Shown here piece after piece: positions 33,911-43,366 of a stretch of DNA of 64,000 nucleotides; the stretch's first letter is position 1, and every line of letters starts with the position of its first letter. The stretch covers positions 953,501-1,017,500 of the forward strand of contig NZ_KI421504.1 in assembly GCF_000473165.1 (NCBI RefSeq), read 5' to 3'. A program made the translations under genes and the position numbers. The stretch is from Leisingera aquimarina DSM 24565. GTDB lineage: Bacteria; Pseudomonadota; Alphaproteobacteria; Rhodobacterales; Rhodobacteraceae. The notes under the pieces are model-generated. The model saw only the letters and a list, made by a program, of their open reading frames with translations, made no database searches and was not told where the DNA came from.

Positions 33911-35110
33911 ATGCCCCTCGACCCTCAGCGCTTTACCGGCGACTTGCACATGCTCCGCAGTTTTGGCGCGTCGGGCGTAGGTAGGGGAGTGGTGCGGCAG
34001 GCCTACTCAGATGCGGACTTTGTCGCGCGCCAATGGCTGGCCCAACGAATGAAAGATGCTGGTTTAGAGCCGCATTTCGACCCGCTCGGCAACCTGTTCG
34101 GACTGGCCGGAGAGAAGAGCTTGCTGGTGGGGTCGCACAGCGACAGCCAGCCCGAAGGCGGCTGGCTGGACGGCGCGCTGGGCGTTGTGGCCGGGCTGGA
34201 GATTGCCCGCGCCGCGAAGGAGGATGGCGGGCCGCCCATCTCATGCGTCAGCTTTCAGGATGAGGAGGGGCGGTTCGGAGTGCTAACCGGCTCGGATGTC
34301 TGGACCTGCAAGCTGGCGCTGGCGGAGGCGGACGGGTTTATAGACACTCAAGGCAACACGCTTGCGGACATGCGGGCACAGATGACGGATCTGGCCGGGG
34401 ATTTCCTGCCGCACGACCGGTTCAGCGGCTTTCTGGAGATGCATATCGAACAGGGGCCGTATCTGGAGGAAACCGGAGTGAAGCTTGGGGTGGTGACTGA
34501 TATCGTCGGCATCCGGGACATGCGGATCACGTTTGTTGGACGTCAGAACCATGCCGGTACCACGCCGATGCACCTGCGCCGGGATACCTTTCAGGCTCTG
34601 TCGGCCTTCAACACGGCGCTGAACAGCCGCTTCGCGAATGCGGTGACGCCTGCCACAGTTTGGACTATCGGTCATGTGGCGTTGCATCCCAATGCGTCCT
34701 CTGTTGTGCCTGGGCGCGTCGAATTTTCCGTGCAATGGCGCGATGCTGATGCAGTCCGGCTGGCGCGGATGGAAACGCTCATCAAGGAGATAGCGCAGGA
34801 GATCGCGGCCGATCACAGTGTGGCATCTGAGTTTGGCCCGGTGATGGGCTTAGAACCGGCGGCGATGGATGCCCGGTTTCAGGCGGAGTTGGGTGCCGCC
34901 GCCGAGACGCTTGCACCGGGCATGTGGCAAAAGATGCCGTCGGGTGCTTTGCATGATGCGGCCAATCTTGCGACGGTGATGCCTGCGGCAATGCTGTTTG
35001 TGCCCTCAATCGGCGGCATAAGCCATGCCTTTGACGAGGATACGGCGGAGGCAGATCTGGTTCTGGGCCTGCAGGTGCTGGATCGCGCTGCCCGGGCGTT
35101 GGCTGTGTGA
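33911..35110 (+). CDS. Zn-dependent amidase/hydrolase, M20 hydantoinase-carbamoylase type
   Basis: A 399-residue enzyme of the N-carbamoyl-L-amino acid hydrolase / allantoate amidohydrolase family. Metal-binding segments [20 protein letters not shown] (His and Asp), QDEEGRFG (Glu-Glu), HIEQGP and GISHAFDED are all present, and [10 protein letters not shown] marks the dimerisation domain. It likely removes the carbamoyl group from an N-carbamoyl amino acid or ureido compound. The start is uncertain; 33911 is the ATG nearest the conserved region, with a longer frame from 33857. Confidence 0.85.
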   Translation: MPLDPQRFTGDLHMLRSFGASGVGRGVVRQAYSDADFVARQWLAQRMKDAGLEPHFDPLGNLFGLAGEKSLLVGSHSDSQPEGGWLDGALGVVAGLEIARAAKEDGGPPISCVSFQDEEGRFGVLTGSDVWTCKLALAEADGFIDTQGNTLADMRAQMTDLAGDFLPHDRFSGFLEMHIEQGPYLEETGVKLGVVTDIVGIRDMRITFVGRQNHAGTTPMHLRRDTFQALSAFNTALNSRFANAVTPATVWTIGHVALHPNASSVVPGRVEFSVQWRDADAVRLARMETLIKEIAQEIAADHSVASEFGPVMGLEPAAMDARFQAELGAAAETLAPGMWQKMPSGALHDAANLATVMPAAMLFVPSIGGISHAFDEDTAEADLVLGLQVLDRAARALAV

Positions 35111-35116
35111 TTTGCC

Positions 35117-35194
35117 GGCGGGTTCTCCCGCCTGTTCCCGAACATCCTGCGGGATGTCCTCTCACAGTTGGGCCGGGCGCCGCTGGCGCGGCGC
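35117..35194. repeat. Run of three GC hairpins, candidate repeated palindromic element (copy 2)
   Basis: GGCGGG-TTCT-CCCGCC (35117-35132), ACATCC/GGATGT (35142-35157) and, after a TTGGGC core, GCGCCGC-TGGC-GCGGCGC (35177-35194). They lie between convergent genes and may terminate both. The TCCTC...TTGGGC arrangement resembles the element near 15490. Confidence 0.45.
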
Positions 35195-35196
35195 GG

Positions 35197-35424
35197 TCAG
35201 CCCCGTCCGTAGCCGCGTTTGAGCATCCGGTTGCGGTGCCTGTCGGCGGCCAGGGAAGCCTCGCGCAGATTGCCATAGATGTTGATGACGCTTTGCCCGT
35301 TGCCGCCGGCTATGCCCCATTCGCGCAGCACGGAGACCTCGGAAAACAGGTTCATCGCCAGCTCAATGCGGTAGAACCGGGACGGGTGGGAAGGGGCTTG
35401 GCGGTAGAGCAGACAGGTGGCCAT
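35197..35424 (-). CDS. Small WGR-domain protein
   Basis: A 75-residue protein made almost only of a WGR domain: FYRIELAMNLFSEVSVLREWGIAGG followed by GNLREASLAADRH. The signature reads WGI in place of WGR. WGR domains occur in PARPs and some DNA-binding or polyadenylate polymerase-like proteins and can bind nucleic acid. Stand-alone copies are common in alphaproteobacteria and have no known role. No strong ribosome site precedes the ATG. Confidence 0.75.
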   Translation of the reverse strand: MATCLLYRQAPSHPSRFYRIELAMNLFSEVSVLREWGIAGGNGQSVINIYGNLREASLAADRHRNRMLKRGYGRG

Positions 35425-35642
35425 GGTTTGATTCTATGCCAAGTGATTCGCTGCGGCAAGAAACTCTGTGCCGTGTTGGCAAATGTGAGGCTTATGAGCG
35501 CGGAAGACAGCGCCGTCACGGCGAACGCCAGCGTAGCCGGAATGGACAAGGGTGGTGAAATACTGCAGCTGCGTATTCTTTCAACCTCTTACCTGGATGA
35601 AAGAGCGTAGCACAGGCAAATTGGTTTTCTACCAGAACAGGG

Positions 35643-36347
35643 TCAGCCCCAATCCACATCGCCCAGAAAGATGTAGCCTGCGCCATAGATCGTCTTGATC
35701 AGACGAGGGTTCTTGGGGTCTTCGCGCAGCTTGGTGCGCAGGCGGGAGACGCGCACATCCATTGCCCGGTCAAAGCTTTCACCTGCCGCACCGCCAAGCG
35801 CTTCCTGCATCTGAGCGCGGGAGATCAGCCGTTTGGGGCTGTCGAGGAACAACCGCAGAACTTCGCCCTCGGCATGGGAAAACGGGGTTTCGCTGCCTGA
35901 GTCATCCTCCAGCACATAGCGGTCGAAATGCGCGATCCAGCCGGAGAAACGGGCGGTGTCGCTGGCTGGAGCAGTTGTGCGGGGGGCGCTGCGCAGACGG
36001 GCGCGGACACGGGCGACCACTTCGGCCGGATCAAACGGTTTGGTGATGTAGTCATCAGCTCCCAGCTCCAGCCCTGTCACCCGGTCCTGCACCTGGGCGC
36101 GGCCGGAGATGATGATGACCGCCGCGCCCTGTTCCAGTGCAAGCCGATGCACCAATGCCAGCCCATCCGTGTCGGGCAGTGACAGATCTACCAGGCAGAC
36201 ATCGGGTGTCATCCGGTTCAGAGCGGCCTCAAACTCGCGCGCGCGGGCGAAACTTTGGGTGCGGAAGCCTGCGTCCTCCAGCGTGTTAGTCAGGATCCGG
36301 CGGATTTCCGGCTCGTCATCCAGGATGGTGACCAAGGGCGATGTCAT
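35643..36347 (-). CDS. OmpR-family response regulator
   Basis: A 234-residue regulator. The receiver domain has Asp10/Asp11, the phosphoacceptor Asp54 (LVDLSLPD) and Lys103 (ITKPFDP). The C-terminal winged helix (about 135-230) has HAEGEVLRLFLDSP and RAMDVRVSRLRTKLREDPKNPRLIKTIYGAGY. Its ATG overlaps the stop of the hybrid kinase gene (ATGA), so the two are coupled and should form a phosphorelay pair. The target genes may include the divergent acyl-CoA ligase operon, by position. Confidence 0.93.
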   Translation of the reverse strand: MTSPLVTILDDEPEIRRILTNTLEDAGFRTQSFARAREFEAALNRMTPDVCLVDLSLPDTDGLALVHRLALEQGAAVIIISGRAQVQDRVTGLELGADDYITKPFDPAEVVARVRARLRSAPRTTAPASDTARFSGWIAHFDRYVLEDDSGSETPFSHAEGEVLRLFLDSPKRLISRAQMQEALGGAAGESFDRAMDVRVSRLRTKLREDPKNPRLIKTIYGAGYIFLGDVDWG

Positions 36348-38245
36348 GCGGCAGGCTCCGGTTTGATCAGCGCGGACAATTGGTGCGTGGTGAATGGTTT
36401 GCGCAAAACCGGACTGCATTTCAAGGCCTTGCGGAATAATGGATCGCTGACGGGAAGGGACGTCATCAGGATGCAAGGCAGGTTTGAGCCGTCCAGCCGG
36501 GTAGCGAGGTCTATGCCGGTGGCAGTTCCCTCCAGTTTGATGTCGGAGAGCACCAGCGCGATGTCCGGCAAATCAGCGGTGAGCGCGCTGGCCTCGTCCA
36601 CGCTGGCCGCTTCGATAACCGAGTAGCCAAGATCAATCAGCATATCGCGAAAGGCGGCACGCAGCTCCTGGCTGTCCTCGACCAGCAGGGCCATGCCGCC
36701 TTTGGCGTCAGGCGCCAATCGGTAGGGCAGGCGCAGGGTGACTGAAGCGCCGGTTTGGGTGTTGCTGATCCGCATGTCGCCGCCGGCCAGTTTGGCCATG
36801 TCGTAAACCATTGGCAGGCCAAGACCGGAGCCTTCGCTGCCTTTGGTGGTGAAGAAAGGATTCAACGCCTTGTCCAGCGCTTCGGGGGAGAAACCGGGGC
36901 CGCTGTCAGTCACCGTGATTTCCACCCAGGTCTGCCCGACTGCGTGGGCGCTGACAGTTATCTGGCCGGAAGTTCCGCAAGCGTCGCGGGCGTTCAGGAT
37001 CAGGTTCAAAAGTGCATCCTGCAGCTTGCCGCTGTCCAAAAGCAGCACCTCGTCCGGCATGTTATCAAGGATGCTTAGCCCAATCCCCTGCGGCAGAGAG
37101 GGAGAGGCGAGGATCTTCAATTCACCCAGCAGCGCATGCATGTCGGCCGCCTGCGGGCGCAAGGTGCGCTGGCCCGTCATTTCGGCAATCCGGCTCAGCA
37201 GCCGGCCGCCGCGCTTTGCAGCGGAAAGCGTGCCTTGGACCAGTTCGGTTGCCTCGCTGCTCAGCCCCATTTTCTCCAGCTTGCTTTGCATTCCGAGAAT
37301 AATGGTCAGAAGGTTGGAAAAATCATGTGCCAGGCCGCTGGTCATCTGCGCCGCCATCTCGCGGCGGCGCGCCTGCTGCAGGGCAACCCGGGTCTGGGTT
37401 TCTTCGGTCACATCCATCGACAGTATATAAACGCCGCCGTGCTGGTCCGGGGTAAAGGCCACCCGGATGCGGCGGCTGCCGTGGCTTTCAGTGAACTCGA
37501 ATACCGGGCTGCCGCCTTTGTAGGCGGCCAGCAAATGCGGCTCAATCCGGTCAAAAGCAGCCTTTCCCAGCGCGTCTGCGATATGCATGCCCAGGATTTC
37601 AGAGGGGCGGCTGGGAAACACCGAGCTGAGGCGGCGGTTGGTATAGGTGTAAAAACCGTCCGCATCGACGTGGGCGATATGGGCGGGCATCATCTCTGTT
37701 GTCAGCCGGGTGCGGCCTTCGATCTCGGTCAGCTGGCGCTTGGCCTCTTCCAGGGCAGTATTTGTGGCCTCCAACTGGCGGTTGGCGGCGGATAGTTCCT
37801 CGGTATGAGTGATCAGCTTTTCCGAAAGTTCCTCGGACCGGGAACGCAGCAGCTGTTCAGCCTGTTTGGCACGGGTGATGTCGGTATAGACAGTGACCCA
37901 GCCCCCCTGCGGCAATGGCGAGCCTTCAATCGAAATCATCTGCCCGTTGGGCCGTTCACGCTCCAGGTAATGCGGCACAAAATCCAGTGCCTGATCGACC
38001 CGGTTCTGCACGATGTCCTTGATATCTGTTTCCGGCGCATATTCACCGGCTTCTGCTAGAAAACGGATGGTGTCGGCAAAGGGCGCCCCCGGCTGCACCA
38101 GGTGATCGGGCAGAGAGAACATCTCTTGGAAACGCCTGTTGCAGACCGCCAGGCGCAGATCGTTGTCATAGATCGACAGCGCCTGGGCGATCAAGTTCAG
38201 CCCGGCGGTAGTCATGGCGGCGTGCGGCTTGCTTGTTCGGTTCAT
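36344..38245 (-). CDS. Hybrid PAS sensor histidine kinase with C-terminal receiver
   Basis: A 633-residue kinase with no signal peptide or membrane span, so it is cytoplasmic. A PAS-like domain fills about residues 15-125 and is followed by a coiled coil (about 130-185). A second PAS domain covers about 195-290. The dimerisation box GLAHDFSNLLT holds His307. ATPase boxes are LILNARDA, SGPGF and GSGLGLPMVYDMAK. A receiver domain ends the protein with Asp568 (LSDIKLEG). The start at 38245 is set by GGGAGA 4-5 bases upstream. It probably senses an intracellular signal. Confidence 0.92.
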   Translation of the reverse strand: MNRTSKPHAAMTTAGLNLIAQALSIYDNDLRLAVCNRRFQEMFSLPDHLVQPGAPFADTIRFLAEAGEYAPETDIKDIVQNRVDQALDFVPHYLERERPNGQMISIEGSPLPQGGWVTVYTDITRAKQAEQLLRSRSEELSEKLITHTEELSAANRQLEATNTALEEAKRQLTEIEGRTRLTTEMMPAHIAHVDADGFYTYTNRRLSSVFPSRPSEILGMHIADALGKAAFDRIEPHLLAAYKGGSPVFEFTESHGSRRIRVAFTPDQHGGVYILSMDVTEETQTRVALQQARRREMAAQMTSGLAHDFSNLLTIILGMQSKLEKMGLSSEATELVQGTLSAAKRGGRLLSRIAEMTGQRTLRPQAADMHALLGELKILASPSLPQGIGLSILDNMPDEVLLLDSGKLQDALLNLILNARDACGTSGQITVSAHAVGQTWVEITVTDSGPGFSPEALDKALNPFFTTKGSEGSGLGLPMVYDMAKLAGGDMRISNTQTGASVTLRLPYRLAPDAKGGMALLVEDSQELRAAFRDMLIDLGYSVIEAASVDEASALTADLPDIALVLSDIKLEGTATGIDLATRLDGSNLPCILMTSLPVSDPLFRKALKCSPVLRKPFTTHQLSALIKPEPAA

Positions 38246-38683
38246 GGTTCTCCCCGCTTCATGGCTAGCACCGTGGTGGGTGCGGGGCAAATTGCCATTC
38301 AGCCGCGGGAGAAGGCCATGCCGTCGCGTCAGAACAGCAATCGCCTATAGGGTTACTGGACGCAGTGAGCGGAAAATGGGGCATCCGATGTGGAACTTGA
38401 AGCGCCTGCCCGCTGTGTTTGATTCGAATCCCGGCCCGTTCGTGCGCATCCCGCGCGCTTTGCCCCGTCGTGTTTCCGAGCGCTGAAGGATTTTGTGTTT
38501 CCGGTGGCACGGCAGCTTGCGTAACAGCCGGTAAAACAAGGGGAACAGCGTTGTTACAATTCGTAAGATTTGGGAAAACATCAGGAAAAAGTTGACGGGC
38601 TATTCTTTGCACGTCCCTACTCGGGGCCAGAACCGCGGGCAGCGGTCAGTCCGGCAGGAACGCCGGAAAGGGAGGAAAGAAAG
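38246..38683. other. 438-base divergent intergenic region
   Basis: Separates the kinase gene from the acyl-CoA ligase. It holds a small inverted repeat TTAC-AATTC-GTAA (38554-38566) and a TTGACG hexamer at 38592, but I could not find a convincing -10 partner. No gene is supported. It is a likely binding site for the adjacent response regulator. Confidence 0.5.
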
Positions 38684-40657
38684 TTGGCTCAGATGCAGAT
38701 GGGCGCCGAAGGGATGCAATCCCTGCCGGCGCTGCTTCAACGCAATGCGGCGCAATTCGCAGACGCGCCGGCCTACCGGGAAAAGGAATTCGGCATTTGG
38801 CAATGCTGGACTTGGGCCGAGGCGGCAAAGGAAATCGAGGCACTGGCGCTGGGCCTCATCAACCTTGGCGTGAATGAGGGCGATTTTGTCGCTATCATCG
38901 GCCGCAACCGCCCTTATCTCTACTGGTCGATGGTTGCCGCGCAGGCGGTGGGTGCCGTGCCGGTACCGCTCTATCAGGACGCGGTGGCCGAGGAGATGGC
39001 CTATGTGCTGGGCCATTGCGGCGCGCGCTTCGTGATCGTGGGCGATCAGGAGCAGGCCGACAAGGTGATCGAGATCCAGGATCAGCTGCATCAGTTCGAG
39101 CATATGATCTATCTCGACCCGCGCGGTATGCGGAAATACGACCATACCCAACTGCATGAGTTCAGCCATATCCAGGATCAGGGCCGCGCGGCGCGTGACG
39201 AGCTGACCGGCGAGCTGCAGGCGCGTCAAGCCAAGCTGACCTATGACAGCACCTGCGTAATGCTTTACACCTCCGGCACTACCGGCAAGCCCAAGGGTGT
39301 GGTGCTTTCGAACCGGAATGTGATCCAAAGCGCGAAAAACTCGGCTGAGTTCGACCATCTGACCCTGGGCGAGAACATCCTGTCCTACTTGCCTATGGCC
39401 TGGGTGGGTGACTTTATCTTCTCAATTGGCCAGGCCTACTGGTGCGGCTTCTGCGTGAACTGCCCGGAAAGCGCTGACACCATGATGACCGACTTGCGCG
39501 AAATCGGTCCGACCTATTTTTTCGCTCCGCCGCGGGTGTTCGAAGGCCAGCTGACCAATGTGATGATCCGGATGGAGGACGCCGGCGCGCTGAAGCGCAA
39601 GATGTTCCACCATTTCCTGGCGCATGCGAAAAAGGTCGGCGGCGACATTCTGGACGGCAAACCAGTTGGCCTGATGGACCGGTTGAAATACGCGCTGGGC
39701 AATGTGCTGGTCTATGGTCCGCTCAAAGACACACTGGGCTATGGACGCATCCGCGTCGGCTATACCGCAGGGGAGGCGATCGGGCCGGAGATCTTTGATT
39801 TTTACCGCTCGTTGGGCATCAACCTGAAACAGCTTTACGGCCAGACCGAGGCCACAGTTTTCATCACTGTGCAGCCGGATGGCGAAGTGCGCGCCGATAC
39901 CGTGGGTGTTCCTGCCCCGGAGGTGGAGATCAAGATCGGCGACAATGGCGAGATTTACTACCGCTCGCCCGGCACGTTTGTGGAGTATTTCAACAATCCG
40001 GACTCCACCGCCTCAACCAAAGATCCTGAGGGCTGGGTAGCCACCGGCGATGCCGGTTTCTTTGAAGAAGGCTCCGGCCATCTGCGGATCATCGACCGTG
40101 CCAAGGATGTGGGCAAGATGGCAGATGGTGCGATGTTTGCGCCCAAGTATGTTGAAAACAAGCTGAAATTCTACCCGGACATTCTGGAAGCTGTGTTGTT
40201 TGGCAATGGCAAAGACCGCTGCGTGGCCTTCATCAATATTGACCTTACAGCAGTTGGAAACTGGGCAGAGCGCAACAATATCGCCTATGCATCCTATCAG
40301 GAACTGGCCGGGCATCCGCAGGTTCTGGAGTCACTCCGTGAGCACGTGACGGCGGTGAACCAATCGGTGGCGGAAGACCCGATGCTGTCAGGCTGCCAGA
40401 TCCACCGCTTTGTGGTTCTGCACAAGGAACTGGATGCGGATGACGGCGAAATGACCCGCACCCGCAAAGTGCGCCGCCGCATCGTTGAGGAGAAATTCGA
40501 CGACATCATCACCGCACTTTATGACGGCTCGGAGCAGGTCTCGACTGTCACGGAAGTGACCTATGAGGACGGCCGCAAAGGGTCCATCAGCGCGACGCTG
40601 ACCATTGTCGATGCGGACGTGAAACCGGCTGCGGTTCACAAGGTGGCCGCGGAATGA
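38684..40657 (+). CDS. AMP-forming long-chain-type acyl-CoA ligase
   Basis: A 657-residue adenylate-forming enzyme. The P-loop YTSGTTGKPKG is at about 195-205. QLYGQTEAT and GWVATGDAGFF are the A4/A5 and A7-like motifs, and IDRAKDVGKMADG gives the hinge region. It should convert a carboxylic acid to its CoA thioester. The start is taken as TTG at 38684 because GGAGG (38671-38675) is 8 bases upstream; the ATGs at 38693 and 38699 are too far from it. It opens the ABC importer cluster and resembles the ligases that accompany such importers in other proteobacteria. Confidence 0.88.
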   Translation: MAQMQMGAEGMQSLPALLQRNAAQFADAPAYREKEFGIWQCWTWAEAAKEIEALALGLINLGVNEGDFVAIIGRNRPYLYWSMVAAQAVGAVPVPLYQDAVAEEMAYVLGHCGARFVIVGDQEQADKVIEIQDQLHQFEHMIYLDPRGMRKYDHTQLHEFSHIQDQGRAARDELTGELQARQAKLTYDSTCVMLYTSGTTGKPKGVVLSNRNVIQSAKNSAEFDHLTLGENILSYLPMAWVGDFIFSIGQAYWCGFCVNCPESADTMMTDLREIGPTYFFAPPRVFEGQLTNVMIRMEDAGALKRKMFHHFLAHAKKVGGDILDGKPVGLMDRLKYALGNVLVYGPLKDTLGYGRIRVGYTAGEAIGPEIFDFYRSLGINLKQLYGQTEATVFITVQPDGEVRADTVGVPAPEVEIKIGDNGEIYYRSPGTFVEYFNNPDSTASTKDPEGWVATGDAGFFEEGSGHLRIIDRAKDVGKMADGAMFAPKYVENKLKFYPDILEAVLFGNGKDRCVAFINIDLTAVGNWAERNNIAYASYQELAGHPQVLESLREHVTAVNQSVAEDPMLSGCQIHRFVVLHKELDADDGEMTRTRKVRRRIVEEKFDDIITALYDGSEQVSTVTEVTYEDGRKGSISATLTIVDADVKPAAVHKVAAE

Positions 40658-40710
40658 TGCACGTATCTCCGGAGAAAAATCTGCCCCGTGCCGGGCAGGC
40701 CGGGCGGATC

Positions 40711-40896
40711 TCAGATCAAGTCGGGATTGAGGCCGGGATTGAAAGCCGTGTTGACCACCTGCTGGATCTTGAAGGGAGAGCTGAACCCGTGTGTCTGCTC
40801 GATGATCGAGGTCAGGCTTTCGGATTGACTGAGGCCCATCTGCTTGCATTCGACGGCCATCTTCAGAAGGCAGGAATGTTCAAGTTCGCCAAACAT
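40711..40896 (-). CDS. Small hypothetical protein embedded opposite the importer operon
   Basis: A 61-residue frame (MFGELEHSCLLKMAVECKQMG... ending FNPGLNPDLI) on the opposite strand between the ligase and the first ABC ATPase. Support for a real gene is AAGGAGA 9 bases before the ATG and a natural amino-acid composition with several predicted helices and two Cys. No domain is recognised. A weak promoter-like pair (TAGAAA, 17 bases, GATACT) lies upstream on the minus strand. If expressed, its transcript would be antisense to the ligase-to-ABC messenger. Confidence 0.55.
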   Translation of the reverse strand: MFGELEHSCLLKMAVECKQMGLSQSESLTSIIEQTHGFSSPFKIQQVVNTAFNPGLNPDLI

Positions 40897-40984
40897 TGTT
40901 TTGGTCTCCTTGCTGCTCGTTTTGAACAAGTATCGCATGGAAACCTTAAAATTTCTATGTGGCAGAATAATGGAGGCCGTTGTT

Positions 40985-41803
40985 ATGCTTGACAATTCCT
41001 TAAGCTATGTCACCGAAGACGGCCGCACTATCGGTGGTGTGGTGATGGAGATGAAGAACATCACCCTGCGGTTCGGTGGTGTGGTGGCGATCAAGGATAT
41101 CTCCTTTGACATCCGCGAGGGCGAGATCCGCGCGATCATCGGCCCGAACGGGGCTGGCAAATCCTCGATGCTGAACGTGATCTCAGGCTTCTATGTGCCG
41201 CAGGAAGGCGAAGTGCTGTTTCACGGCAAGAAGCGCCCGCAGATGCGCCCCTATGAGGTGGCCCGCCAGGGCATCGCACGCACATTCCAGAATATCGCGC
41301 TGTTCGAAGGCATGAGCGTGCTGGACAACGTCATGACCGGACGGCTCAACTATATGAAAACAGGCTTGTTTTCGCAGGCTCTGTGGAAGGGTAAGGCGGA
41401 AAAGGAAGAGACCGAAAACCGCGAGGTCGTGGAGCGGATCATCGACTTTCTGGAGATCCAGCACATCCGCAAGACCCCGGTGTCTCGGCTGCCTTATGGC
41501 CTGAAGAAACGGGTCGAACTGGCCCGCGCGCTGGCTGCGGAACCAAAGCTGCTGCTGCTGGATGAACCGATGGCCGGCATGAACGTCGAGGAGAAGGAGG
41601 ACATGTCCCGCTTTATCCTGGATGTGAACGACGAATTCGGCACTACCATCGCCCTGATCGAGCACGACATGGGCGTTGTGATGGATCTTTCGGACCGCGT
41701 CGTAGTGATGGATTACGGCAAGAAAATCGGTGACGGCACCCCGGATGAGGTGCGCAATAACCAGGATGTGATCGACGCCTATCTGGGGGTCAGCCATGAC
41801 TGA
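40985..41803 (+). CDS. ABC importer ATPase, LivG-like
   Basis: A 272-residue ATP-binding subunit of a branched-chain amino acid-type (HAAT) importer. Walker A GPNGAGKS is near 54. ARTFQNIALF is the Q-loop. The signature region is PYGLKKRVELARAL, where a Leu-Lys-Lys replaces the standard SGGQ, a common variant in LivG. Walker B LLLLDEP is near 190. GGAGG 8 bases upstream sets the start. A TTGAAC / TAAAAT pair (40922 and 40947, spacer 19) is a weak promoter candidate. It is the first of five transport genes. Confidence 0.9.
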   Translation: MLDNSLSYVTEDGRTIGGVVMEMKNITLRFGGVVAIKDISFDIREGEIRAIIGPNGAGKSSMLNVISGFYVPQEGEVLFHGKKRPQMRPYEVARQGIARTFQNIALFEGMSVLDNVMTGRLNYMKTGLFSQALWKGKAEKEETENREVVERIIDFLEIQHIRKTPVSRLPYGLKKRVELARALAAEPKLLLLDEPMAGMNVEEKEDMSRFILDVNDEFGTTIALIEHDMGVVMDLSDRVVVMDYGKKIGDGTPDEVRNNQDVIDAYLGVSHD

Positions 41804-41905
41804 GTTGCAATGCAGCAACACCCGGCCCCGGCAGGGTGACATCCATACACCGCCTGTGCACCGCCTGTGCACCGCCGCAGTGCAGAATTCCGAGGAGAGC
41901 CTCTA

Positions 41906-42892
41906 ATGCCCGAACAACTCGTCTTTGCGATGGAAGTGACGCTGAACGGCCTGATGGCAGGCGTTCTGTACGCGCTGGTCGCGCTGGGCTTCGTGCTGAT
42001 CTACAAGGCCTCCGGCATTTTCAACTATGCCCAGGGCGTGATGGCGCTGTTTGCGGCGATGACGCTGGTGGGGATCATGCAGGGGCAGGTTCCCTTTGCG
42101 CATATCATCAACGCGGTCTTTGGCGGCCATATCACCCATTTCGGCTGGAACGTTCCAGGCGTGCTGGCGATTGCCCTGACAGTTGGGGTGATGGTGCTGC
42201 TGGCCTGGCTGGTGCAGGTGCTGGTGATGAAGCATCTGGTCGGGCAGGAGCCGATCATCCTGTTCATGGCCACCATTGGCCTGGCCTATTTCCTGGAAGG
42301 CGTGGCCGACCTGATGTGGGGATCTGAAATCAAGACGCTGGACGTCGGCTTGCCGCAGGGCATCAACCTGTGGATTGACGAGACCACTTTCAACATCTTC
42401 GGCTACGGCTTCTTTATCGACAATCTGGACATCGTGGCGACGGTGATTGCGGCGCTGCTGGTGGCGGGGCTGGTTTGTTTTGCCCAGTACACCAAGCAGG
42501 GCCGGGCGATGCGCGCGGTGGCGGATGACCATCAGGCGGCGCTGTCGGTCGGCATCTCGCTGAACTTCATCTGGGTGCTGGTCTGGTCGGTTGCCGGTTT
42601 TGTGGCGCTGGTCGCAGGCATCGTCTGGGGCACCAAGTCCGGTGTGCAGTTCTCGCTGTCGCTGATCGCGCTGAAGGCACTGCCGGTGCTGATGCTGGGC
42701 GGCTTCACCTCGATCCCCGGCGCCATTGTCGGCGGGCTGATCATCGGTGTGGGCGAGAAACTGTTCGAGTTCGCCATTGGCCCGATGGTCGGCGGCGCCA
42801 CCGAGAACTGGTTTGCCTATGTGCTGGCGCTGCTGTTCCTGGTGTTCCGTCCGCAGGGGCTGTTCGGGGAGAAGATCATTGAACGGGTCTGA
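41906..42892 (+). CDS. ABC importer permease, LivH-like
   Basis: A 328-residue inner-membrane permease with about eight spans. It opens with VTLNGLMAGVLYALVALGFVLIYKASG and NYAQGVMAL and carries the cytoplasmic coupling loop QGRAMRAVADDHQAALSVGI, all typical of LivH. GAGGAGA 7 bases upstream sets the start. The 102-base gap from the ATPase gene includes a short direct repeat of ACCGCCTGTGC. It ends before an opposite-strand gene. Confidence 0.92.
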   Translation: MPEQLVFAMEVTLNGLMAGVLYALVALGFVLIYKASGIFNYAQGVMALFAAMTLVGIMQGQVPFAHIINAVFGGHITHFGWNVPGVLAIALTVGVMVLLAWLVQVLVMKHLVGQEPIILFMATIGLAYFLEGVADLMWGSEIKTLDVGLPQGINLWIDETTFNIFGYGFFIDNLDIVATVIAALLVAGLVCFAQYTKQGRAMRAVADDHQAALSVGISLNFIWVLVWSVAGFVALVAGIVWGTKSGVQFSLSLIALKALPVLMLGGFTSIPGAIVGGLIIGVGEKLFEFAIGPMVGGATENWFAYVLALLFLVFRPQGLFGEKIIERV

Positions 42893-42919
42893 CGCTCATA
42901 TGACCTGCTCCGGGCCTGT

Positions 42920-43264
42920 TCAGCTTTCCAGCTTGCGGAATGCGGCAATGACAATGGCGGCGAATACCGTGGCGATCAGCGTGAAGGCGATGGTCAGATC
43001 GCCGATCAGCTGCCCGGCCAGGAGTGTTAGCAGCCCGGCCCCGAGAAGCCCCATCAGCATCAGCCCCCAAGGGCCGGGTGCGGTCCCGGAGGTTTCCCTG
43101 CGTGCCTCCCGGCGCGGCGGCTCGAACTCGAACGGCGGCAGCACTGTTGCGTCTTCTACCGTTGCCAGCAGCCGACCCTTGGCCTCTGCAAATTCGGCAG
43201 CGGATATATCACCCTTTTTCCGCGCGGCCTCCAGCCGCCGGATTTCCTCGAAAATCGCGGTCAT
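42920..43264 (-). CDS. SHOCT-like small membrane protein on the opposite strand
   Basis: A 114-residue protein. Residues about 4-32 (IFEEIRRLEAARKKGDISAAEFAEAKGRLL) match the short SHOCT-type oligomerisation motif. A Pro/Arg-rich linker follows, then two hydrophobic spans (about 65-85 and 88-108). Function is unknown. It lies between the two permease genes of the importer but on the minus strand, so the importer transcript must run antisense across it. The ATG at 43264 is preferred to the upstream GTG at 43273. Confidence 0.75.
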   Translation of the reverse strand: MTAIFEEIRRLEAARKKGDISAAEFAEAKGRLLATVEDATVLPPFEFEPPRREARRETSGTAPGPWGLMLMGLLGAGLLTLLAGQLIGDLTIAFTLIATVFAAIVIAAFRKLES

Positions 43265-43366
43265 TGATCCCACTCACTTTACCCAAGAACAGGGTGGCAG
43301 AAAGAAATGGGCAAAATGTGGCCAGGCGCGGATTTCTGACAAACTGGTTAATGGCGGGGCGGCGGC

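Noticed and set aside
35352..35549. A 65-codon minus frame whose N-terminus looks like a signal peptide.
   Set aside because: It would need a TTG start without a ribosome site and overlaps the WGR-domain gene in another phase.
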